64,000 bases of DNA, from positions 3,368,501 to 3,432,500 of the forward strand of contig NZ_AP024086.1 of assembly GCF_019703855.1 (NCBI RefSeq), given 5' to 3'. Shown piece after piece: positions 57,699 through 64,000 of this stretch. The DNA comes from Desulfomarina profundi (lineage in GTDB: Bacteria; Desulfobacterota; Desulfobulbia; Desulfobulbales; Desulfocapsaceae). The translations under genes were made by a program, and so were the position numbers. Within the stretch, counting starts at the first letter, position 1; the number at the start of each line of letters is the position of its first letter. The notes beneath the pieces are model-generated. The model made no database searches. It had not been told where the DNA came from and saw only the letters and a program-made list of their open reading frames with translations.

Positions 57699-58103
57699 AA
57701 ACTCAGCCGAACTGAAAATGTATCTGGTGTCAGAAATCACTGAAAATCCAGATCATTAGCCCGCATTTCTCATCAGTTCAGGCGGCGTCAGCTTCAAAAT
57801 TTTCAACAGTAAATAATAGTAACCTATATTTACTGTTGAAATATTGCAGAAGATGGCGTCGCCTGGGCTGACCTTGGGTGAACATTGTGTGAATTTTGTT
57901 CGATTACTGATAGTTGGCTAATTATTTGTATTCTACAACTATTCTCAAAATTGACACAATGTTCATGAGAAATGTGGGTTAGATGATCTATCAAGAACAC
58001 AATATCCATTCAAATCCTTTTTTGAATCGTCAAAACATGTTTTCTGAAATACACCTGATAAGGAAGGCACATCCAAGGTTCATAAATGTCATGCTGAATT
58101 TCG
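57699..58103. repeat. Element D, copy 2, interrupted by element B
   Basis: Left end AAACTCAGCC (57699) and right end GCTGAATTTCG (58093-58103) match the ends of 45651-45810. A 225-bp element B (57757-57981) lies within it. Apart from the insert, the element is about 180 bp. Confidence 0.5.
57757..57981. repeat. 225-bp element B, copy 2 (TA-flanked MITE)
   Basis: Same length as copy 1 at 40465-40689. Ends TAGCCCGCATTTCTCATCA / CATGAGAAATGTGGGTTA are terminal inverted repeats, with TA at each end. The interior has a hairpin TTTCAACAGTAAATA / TATTTACTGTTGAAA. It lies inside element D, so it moved there after D. Confidence 0.85.
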
Positions 58104-58140
58104 TATGTAATCATGAATTGAAAACTCCAAAAACCTTTTC

Positions 58141-59346
58141 ATGAAAAACGGGACCTATCGCATTGCCGAATTTTTAAAGTCTGAATCTGCCGGAGGAATA
58201 GTGCTGATACTTGCAGCTTTTCTGGCCATGCTTCTGGCAAACAGCCCTCTTGGGTTTCTTTATGATCGTATTATAACCACTCCGGTACATATCCGGATAG
58301 GCCCCCTGGAAATAGCCAAACCCCTGCTCCTCTGGGTCAACGACGGACTGATGGCCGGCTTCTTTTTCCTGGTCGGCCTGGAACTCAAACGTGAGCTGCT
58401 CATTGGAGAATTATCGGACAAATCCAAAATCATTCTCCCGGCATTCGGAGCCATTGGCGGCATGCTTGTGCCCTCGCTCATCTATGTCTTTTTTAACTAT
58501 AACGATCCCCAGACTATAAAAGGATGGGCAATACCCGCTGCAACAGATATTGCCTTCGCCCTGGGTGTCCTTTCACTGCTTGGTTCCGGAGTTCCCGCCA
58601 GCCTGAAAATTCTGCTGACCTCCCTTGCCATTTTTGATGATATTGGGGCAATTCTTATCATTGCCGTTTTTTACACCGATAACATCTCCTTTATTTCCCT
58701 GCTGATCGCCGCAGCATGCATAATTGTTCTCTGGCTCATGAACAGAAAAGGAGAGGAAAGAGTCGGCATGTATTTTTTTATCGGCTCCATCATGTGGGTT
58801 GCCCTTTTGAAATCCGGCGTACACGCCACACTTGCCGGTGTCATCCTGGCTATGTTCATTCCCATGGAATCAACTGAAAAAGAGAACCATTCACCTCTCA
58901 TGCAGCTTGAACATGATCTCCATTCAACTGTGGCCTTTTTCATCCTGCCCATCTTTGCATTTTGCAATGCCGGTATTGATATTACAGACGCCACTCCTGA
59001 TTTCTTCACGCACAGCGTTCCCCTGGGAATCACTTTCGGGCTTTTTTTCGGCAAACAGGTGGGTATTTTTTCTTTTATCCGGCTGGCAATTTCTCTGACA
59101 ACAGCTGAAATGCCGATGGGAATGAACTGGCGGTCTCTTTATGGTATGTCAGCCCTCTGTGGAATAGGTTTCACCATGAGTTTATTTATCGGCTCACTTG
59201 CATTTAACCAGACTGTTGAAAAAATGGTATTTGACGAGCGGCTTGGCATTATCGTCGGCTCACTCCTCTCGGGTATCGTCGGATATTTCATTCTTAAAAA
59301 TTCTCTGGAAAAACCAGGGGACAAAACCCTCAGTGTTCAGGAATAA
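58141..59346 (+). CDS. nhaA: Na+/H+ antiporter NhaA
   Basis: A 401-residue, about 12-helix inner-membrane antiporter exporting Na+ for H+. The ion-binding Asp pair is in LAIFDDIGA (166/167, E. coli Asp163/164), and ATDIAFALG holds the Asp136 equivalent of Asp133. The N-terminal SESAGGIVLILAAFLAMLLANSPL is typical. The start codon is just 38 bp after element D and has no clear Shine-Dalgarno, so expression may have been altered by the insertions. Sodium export fits a marine or alkaline habitat. Confidence 0.94.
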   Translation: MKNGTYRIAEFLKSESAGGIVLILAAFLAMLLANSPLGFLYDRIITTPVHIRIGPLEIAKPLLLWVNDGLMAGFFFLVGLELKRELLIGELSDKSKIILPAFGAIGGMLVPSLIYVFFNYNDPQTIKGWAIPAATDIAFALGVLSLLGSGVPASLKILLTSLAIFDDIGAILIIAVFYTDNISFISLLIAAACIIVLWLMNRKGEERVGMYFFIGSIMWVALLKSGVHATLAGVILAMFIPMESTEKENHSPLMQLEHDLHSTVAFFILPIFAFCNAGIDITDATPDFFTHSVPLGITFGLFFGKQVGIFSFIRLAISLTTAEMPMGMNWRSLYGMSALCGIGFTMSLFIGSLAFNQTVEKMVFDERLGIIVGSLLSGIVGYFILKNSLEKPGDKTLSVQE

Positions 59347-59442
59347 ACTTTTTTGCAGGTTTGACATGCAATATTTTTGCGAACATAATATACTATTTCA
59401 TCTTTTCATAAATTATTTTTAAAAAATTCTGCCTGTAATTAC

Positions 59443-60888
59443 ATGATGAACTCTCCTACACGTCATCTGAACATTTTAGTCTTTATCCTTTTCCTCTCCT
59501 CCCTTTTTATCGGTATCACTCCCCGAAATTCATCTGCTGATTTCCAAAAGACCAAAATTGCAGTACTTGATTTTGTTCTCCATGGAGACAAGCTGAACAC
59601 CCAGGGAATGGGGGCTATTATTTCCGAGTGGTTTATTACATCCATTGTTAAAAGTGGCCGTTTTGATGTCGTGGAAAGGGCCATGCTGCAGAAAATAATC
59701 TCTGAACAGAAACTTGCCACAACCGGACTGATCGACGAAAACAGTGCCAGTGAACTGGGAAAGATCCTGGGAGTTAAGGTCATTATTACTGGATCTGTCC
59801 TCAAATTGAAAAACTCCATTGAAATCAATTCCCGTGTCATCAGTGTGGAATCCGGATCCATTATCGCCGCAGAAAATATTCGAGGCAGCACTTCTGATGA
59901 CCTGCAGTCTCTGGTGGAGCTTCTGACTAAAAGAATCATACGCAATTTCCCGCTCACCGGATACATAGTAAAAAGAGACGGCAAATCAGTGATCATTGAC
60001 CTGGGCCTCACGGCAGGGCTTGATTATGGAACGGAGTTTATTGTCTTCAAAGAGGGCGAAGTGATCAAGCACCCGAAAACAGGAGAAGTTCTCGATGTCG
60101 AACAAATTCACACCGGAAAAATTCGAATCACCAAGGTAAGAAGAAATGTTGCGGAAGGTCTTATCCTTCAGGAAAATAAAATCGGGATTGCCTATGGCCA
60201 GATGGTGCAGAGTATCCAGAAAACTCCTTCAGCTGTACCGGCACAACCCCCACGACAACTGAAAATGGAAGAACCATTTGTACCGGCACCTGCTCCGGCT
60301 CCTCCTTCAATGGGAAAAATTGTCCTGAAACGAGATAAGCAGAAAATTATTCCTCCCAGAAAAGTCAACCGAAGCAAACAACCCCGCCGGAAAGAACAAC
60401 CTCCAGTAGTAGAAGTTGTTGCAGAAAAGAGACCGGAAATCCTCAACGTAGGTATCTTTCCCTGGGTTTTTGATGACGAAGGAATTTCGTTTCTTTCCTA
60501 CCTCAAAGATAACCTGAAATACCGGATAGAAGATTCAGAGAAACTGAAGTTAAAAAAGTCCTATTACAAAATTAAAAAAATATCCAAACTCAAAACATCA
60601 GGCTCTTCAAAGAAATACTATACCAGAACAAACCTGAAACTTTCAGCCATAAAAGCAACGGCAAAAGAACAGAATATTCACCTCGCCGTCCTTGGCAGAT
60701 TAAATATCCACTGTCGCTGGTCTGACAATTGCCAGGTCAGACATATGAAAGTTATTCTCCTGGACCTGACAACAGGAAAAAGTATTGTCAAGAGCGGTTC
60801 TTCCTGGGATGTGGACGCCCGTGATTTCGTTGACTCCGTACTGGCCAAAGCCTTCAAGGAGCTTAACAGAACATTGGACAGAAACTGA
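59443..60888 (+). CDS. CsgG/FlgT-like secreted or outer-membrane-associated protein
   Basis: A 481-residue protein with an N-terminal export signal (about residues 1-33, hydrophobic LVFILFLSSLFIGI). A CsgG/TolB-like domain follows (KIAVLDFVLHGDKL ... ISEWFITSIVKSGRFDVVERAMLQKIISEQ), then a region like FlgT C-terminal (VDLGLTAGLDYGTEFIVF ...), a proline-rich linker (PAPAPAPPS) and a second alpha/beta domain ending in FKELNRTLDRN. The N-terminal domain resembles proteins that assemble curli or flagellar/outer-membrane complexes. The exact role is unknown. Confidence 0.65.
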   Translation: MMNSPTRHLNILVFILFLSSLFIGITPRNSSADFQKTKIAVLDFVLHGDKLNTQGMGAIISEWFITSIVKSGRFDVVERAMLQKIISEQKLATTGLIDENSASELGKILGVKVIITGSVLKLKNSIEINSRVISVESGSIIAAENIRGSTSDDLQSLVELLTKRIIRNFPLTGYIVKRDGKSVIIDLGLTAGLDYGTEFIVFKEGEVIKHPKTGEVLDVEQIHTGKIRITKVRRNVAEGLILQENKIGIAYGQMVQSIQKTPSAVPAQPPRQLKMEEPFVPAPAPAPPSMGKIVLKRDKQKIIPPRKVNRSKQPRRKEQPPVVEVVAEKRPEILNVGIFPWVFDDEGISFLSYLKDNLKYRIEDSEKLKLKKSYYKIKKISKLKTSGSSKKYYTRTNLKLSAIKATAKEQNIHLAVLGRLNIHCRWSDNCQVRHMKVILLDLTTGKSIVKSGSSWDVDARDFVDSVLAKAFKELNRTLDRN

Positions 60889-60894
60889 AAAATA

Positions 60895-60917
60895 CCCCGT
60901 ATTTCTACAATACGGGG
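60895..60917 (-). terminator. Intrinsic terminator of the rubrerythrin gene
   Basis: CCCCGTATT (60895-60903) pairs with AATACGGGG (60909-60917); on the minus strand the stem is followed by TATTTTTC. It lies just beyond the rubrerythrin stop codon and faces the convergent gene to the left. Confidence 0.8.
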
Positions 60918-60934
60918 CATGAGCTGAAAGCTCT

Positions 60935-61510
60935 CTACCAGTTTTCTCCCAGGATTTCAAAATGGGCTTTGGGATGTGCGCATGCGGGACACATCTCCAG
61001 TGCTTCTTTTCCTTCATGGAGATATCCACAGTTTCTGCATCGCCAGGTCACCGTATCAGACCGACTGAATACTTGGTTTTTTTCTATATTTTCTGCCAGA
61101 TCTTTATATCGTTTTTCATGCTGTTTTTCTGCTACGGCTATTGCCTCAAAAATTGCCGCAATGGCGGCAAAACCTTCCTCTTTCGCTTTTGCTGCGAATT
61201 CCGGATACATGGTTGTGTGTTCATAATTTTCACCGGCAGCAGCTTCTCCTAAGTTTTCCAGAGTTGTACCGATAACTCCAGCAGGGAACGCAGCAGCAAT
61301 CTCGACTTCTCCTCCTTCAAGGAGTTTGAATAATCGTTTTGCATGTTCTTTTTCCTGGTTGGCGGTCTCCTCAAAAATATGTTGGATCTGCACATATCCC
61401 TCCTTTTTTGCCTGGGATGCAAAATAGGTATACCGGTTACGAGCCTGTGATTCTCCACAGAATGCGGTCAGGATATTTTTTTCAGTTTGCGTTCCTTTCA
61501 GACTTGGCAT
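60935..61510 (-). CDS. rbr: Rubrerythrin
   Basis: A 191-residue peroxide-detoxifying non-heme diiron protein of anaerobes. The diiron ligands come from ESQARNRYTYFASQAKKEG and EETANQEKEHAKRL in the first half and GENYEHTTMYPEF and AIAVAEKQHEKRY in the second (ExxH motifs). The C-terminal rubredoxin-type iron site is CRNCGYLHEG and CPACAHP. The start is ATG 61510, with AGGAGG. A longer ORF from 61591 lacks a signal. It is a single gene with its own terminator. Confidence 0.97.
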   Translation of the reverse strand: MPSLKGTQTEKNILTAFCGESQARNRYTYFASQAKKEGYVQIQHIFEETANQEKEHAKRLFKLLEGGEVEIAAAFPAGVIGTTLENLGEAAAGENYEHTTMYPEFAAKAKEEGFAAIAAIFEAIAVAEKQHEKRYKDLAENIEKNQVFSRSDTVTWRCRNCGYLHEGKEALEMCPACAHPKAHFEILGENW

Positions 61511-61678
61511 AACAACCTCCTGTAAAAAATGAGCAAGTTCACCGAAGATGCTGAACATCAACGGCACAGACGTATACTGATAAACCGGCATTGCCGAACC
61601 AAATGGCTCAACCGTTTATACCCTTTTGTGCAAAAAACTTCTGGTCGCGGAATTTCCAGATAAACATGGCAGGGAGAC

Positions 61679-62365
61679 TTAATCCGGCTCCTTTATCAGT
61701 TCAACCACAGTCTCCTCCGTTCCGGGCAGACCATGAACACTCCTGTACCTGAGAAACAGATTGTCTTCCTTTCTGAACCAGTAAGATCCATGCCAGAAGG
61801 GAGACAGTATTCCCGCAGGCCTGACCTCGATCTTCCACGAGTCCATTGGCCGATTGCAGACAGTTATCGTTTCTCCGCCCATCTTCACTGCCTGCAGTGC
61901 TATTGTTTCAATGGTATCGGCCCTGATTGTCCAGAAGGTTATTTTTGTCTGACTGGAATCAAGAAAATTTCCAAGAGAAAAAGACAGCGGCTGAAACCAG
62001 GGCCGACTATCAATGGTTACTGTTTTTTCGTACGGTTTACCGTTTCTGATTCCTGAAATATACAGGTTGTCACCTTTCCGTTCAGCATTGATATCATGTC
62101 TTTTCCTGTTTTTTATCTTCCACTTCAGTGTTGCTCCATCGCTTTTGCAGATATTGAAAAACGATTTTCCCTTTTCAAAAACATGCACAAGCACCTGATC
62201 ATTCTTGACAACAGCCTTCCAGTAAAACTCTATTTTCCTGTCTCCGGTTCTCTCAATATAGGTATACAACCCGGCAGCCGGTAATCCCCCGGCCATTGCC
62301 GGCAGAACCGTTTCCCAGAAAAAAAGACAGAAAAACAAAAACCTGAATAACAACTCTCTACTCAT
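61679..62365 (-). CDS. Secreted hypothetical protein
   Basis: A 228-residue protein with a signal peptide (FRFLFFCLFFWETVLPAMAGG; cleavage near AMA). The mature part is mostly beta-strands with the conserved-looking phrases KNDQVLVHVFEKGKSF, ERKGDNLYISGIRNGKPYEKTVTIDS and TETVVELIKEP. It looks like a lipocalin- or DUF3108-like periplasmic beta-barrel; no catalytic motif was identified. It overlaps the preceding CoA-transferase gene end (62358) by a few bases on the same strand, so the two are probably co-translated. Confidence 0.55.
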   Translation of the reverse strand: MSRELLFRFLFFCLFFWETVLPAMAGGLPAAGLYTYIERTGDRKIEFYWKAVVKNDQVLVHVFEKGKSFFNICKSDGATLKWKIKNRKRHDINAERKGDNLYISGIRNGKPYEKTVTIDSRPWFQPLSFSLGNFLDSSQTKITFWTIRADTIETIALQAVKMGGETITVCNRPMDSWKIEVRPAGILSPFWHGSYWFRKEDNLFLRYRSVHGLPGTEETVVELIKEPD

Positions 62366-64000
62366 TTTCTTTCTGGAATTTACAGGTCAGACTTATCATA
62401 TTGTCTTCTGTTTTGACACTCACTTCATAGTCAAGAAGATTGAACAGTTTTACCATCCCCTTATTGGATGTTGAGGTATAGGCGGTCAGCCCGGCAATAC
62501 CACTTTCTCTTGCGGCTTCGGCCAGTTTTTTTATCACGATGGTGGACAGTCCCCTGCCCTGCCATTTTTTAACAACAGAAAAGGCAATCTCTGCCATATT
62601 GGAATCAGGATCCAGGTAATATTCACCCACAGCCAGGATACGCTCGAAACCGGGCTCACCCTCCACCGCTACAATGGTCAGATCCCGGTGATAATCAATA
62701 ATAAATGTGTTTTCAATCTGTTTACTGACAAAACTGGTCCGTTCATTAAAAAACCTGGACACAACGTCCACCTTGTCGAGACTGTAATAGTGCTCCTGGA
62801 TAAATCTCTCGTCCGTCAGCTTCACCGGTCTGAAGGTTATCTTTTTATTGTCAATGACATGGATTTCCTCCAGCTTCAGGGGATAAATTGAATGCATCTC
62901 CTCTTTCAACGACCTCTCCGGGCCAAGAAGTCCCATCTCCTTTGCCTCGTCAAACAGCATGTCTCTGAAATCCGGATGAGCGATACTGATCAGGGCAATA
63001 GCCCTTTCCTGGAAGCTTTTGCCGAACAGATTGACAGAACCGTATTCGGTAACCACATATTGCACTTCACTCCTGGGAACAACCACTGCTGAATCTGTCA
63101 GTCTCGGGACAATTCGACTCTCCCTGATGTTTGACTTGGTTGAGGTCAGCATGAGAATGGATTTCCCGCCTTTTGACATTGCCGCACCCCGGAAAAAATC
63201 GAGCATCCCGGTTATCCCGGAAAAATTGTTAAAGGGCAGGGCATCGGCCGCAACCTGACCGGTCAGGTCAATCTCCCGGCCCACGTTCATCGCCACCATT
63301 TTATTATTACGGGAAATGACCCGCGGATCATTAACATATTTGGAAGGATGAAACTCTATGGCGGCATTATTGTCCAGCAGGTCATAGAGGTCTTTATTAC
63401 CAATGGCATTACTGGCGATAAGCTTACCCTCATTATACCCTTTTTTCTTATTTGTAATAACTCCCATCGAAACAAGTTTCATGATAGTGTTCGTCAGGAA
63501 CTGAGTATGAATTCCCAGATCATTCTTCTGCATCATTGCCCGAAGGTTCGCCTCAGAAGTTGTTCCCAGGGACATTTGCATGGTAGAACCGTCATCAATA
63601 AGCCTGGAAACATACCTGGCGATCATATCCGCCATTTCCACATCCGGATATTTTTTTGCCTCAATAAGCGGTTCATCATGCTCAACAAAATAGTCAATAT
63701 CATTAACGTGAATATAACTTCTGCCAAGAACCCTGGGCATATTCCTGTTCACCTGGGCAATCACTATATCCGCCGCCTTTGCAGCAGATTCTGTAATATC
63801 AACCGAAATACCAAGACTCATCCAGCCGAAATCATCGGGAGGAGTAACCTGTATAAGGGCCACCTGAATGGGGAGCAATCGTGATTTTATCAGCCTGTGT
63901 ACATCTGAAATATTAATCGGAGTAATAAAGCGCCTGTCACCCTGGAAACTTTGCGAATTTGCGGAACCCAGGTAAAAGGAACGGATGTTCAGATTCTGAG
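62358..64000 (-). CDS. Acetyl-CoA hydrolase/CoA-transferase family protein fused to a GNAT domain (5' end missing)
   Basis: The open frame continues to the window edge, so the start is missing; about 547 residues are visible. The N-terminal two thirds is the acetyl-CoA hydrolase/transferase fold, with NLNIRSFYLGSAN, SLGTTSEANL, the VTEYGSVNLFGKSFQERA region carrying the catalytic Glu, and GITGMLDFFRGAAMSKGGKSI. The C-terminal 160 residues form a GNAT fold with KKWQGRGLSTIVIKKL (acetyl-CoA phosphate loop) and GLTAYTSTSNKG. The fusion is known in Desulfobacterota and is thought to couple CoA transfer to acetylation-type regulation. An in-frame TTG at 63878 is not the likely start. Confidence 0.88.
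   Translation of the reverse strand, partial: QNLNIRSFYLGSANSQSFQGDRRFITPINISDVHRLIKSRLLPIQVALIQVTPPDDFGWMSLGISVDITESAAKAADIVIAQVNRNMPRVLGRSYIHVNDIDYFVEHDEPLIEAKKYPDVEMADMIARYVSRLIDDGSTMQMSLGTTSEANLRAMMQKNDLGIHTQFLTNTIMKLVSMGVITNKKKGYNEGKLIASNAIGNKDLYDLLDNNAAIEFHPSKYVNDPRVISRNNKMVAMNVGREIDLTGQVAADALPFNNFSGITGMLDFFRGAAMSKGGKSILMLTSTKSNIRESRIVPRLTDSAVVVPRSEVQYVVTEYGSVNLFGKSFQERAIALISIAHPDFRDMLFDEAKEMGLLGPERSLKEEMHSIYPLKLEEIHVIDNKKITFRPVKLTDERFIQEHYYSLDKVDVVSRFFNERTSFVSKQIENTFIIDYHRDLTIVAVEGEPGFERILAVGEYYLDPDSNMAEIAFSVVKKWQGRGLSTIVIKKLAEAARESGIAGLTAYTSTSNKGMVKLFNLLDYEVSVKTEDNMISLTCKFQKENE

Overview
The window reads as a chromosomal segment of a Gram-negative, anaerobically living Desulfobacterota-type bacterium, most likely Desulfobulbales or a relative. 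This is an inference. It rests on the mix of rubrerythrin, anaerobic GlpAB, an N-terminal-only ModE regulator, a CheA-hybrid chemosensory operon, a GlpSTPQV glycerol transporter, and several acyl-CoA ligases with a zinc-ribbon/thiolase pair. Gene density is high and base composition moderate. I see no phage, plasmid, CRISPR array, rRNA or tRNA.

Layout. (1) 1-1305, minus strand: molybdate uptake (modE-like regulator, modA, start of modB) with two ModE-box-like palindromes. (2) 1374-11141, minus: a chemosensory operon without cheR/cheB (methyl-accepting protein, TPR/double-receiver protein, CheW, CheA hybrid with two Hpt domains, second CheW, a 51-residue protein, CheY), ending in a LysE exporter. 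(3) 11640-17072, minus: divergent transketolase, uracil permease uraA, upp, and a DMT exporter. (4) 17617-30858, plus: a glycerol regulon comprising glpR, glpD, the ABC transporter glpSTPQV with its small DUF2160 protein, glpK and glpAB. (5) 30903-38013: TetR regulator, outer-membrane phospholipase A, a divergent AMP-ligase flanked by direct repeats, a tyrosine-kinase-like ATPase, an ExeA-type ATPase and a universal stress protein. (6) 38033-53716, minus: one long catabolic block. An XRE-cupin regulator is followed by a thiolase-like protein, DUF35 OB-fold protein, acetoacetyl-CoA synthetase, isovaleryl-CoA dehydrogenase and acyl-CoA ligase. After these comes a branched-chain-amino-acid-type ABC transporter (LivG, H, M, K, F) with an acyl-CoA ligase embedded in it. 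It looks built to import and activate short or branched acids and process them toward acetyl-CoA. (7) 54238-64000: small triple-CxxC protein, cobalamin adenosyltransferase, MFS transporter, ICMT-like methyltransferase, NhaA, CsgG/FlgT-like protein, rubrerythrin, a secreted hypothetical protein, and a CoA-transferase/GNAT fusion cut by the window edge.

Two themes run across the window. First, eight minus-strand genes are each broken by what reads as the loss of a single G or C in a short G/C tract. All eight are restored by adding one base, so they are more likely collapsed homopolymers in the sequence than eight real pseudogenes. I annotate each as one gene and state the break point. Second, intergenic regions carry at least four families of short non-coding repeats. 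Two have exactly equal-length copies with terminal inverted repeats (166 bp and 225 bp). One 225-bp copy lies inside another element, and the other supplies the livM stop codon.
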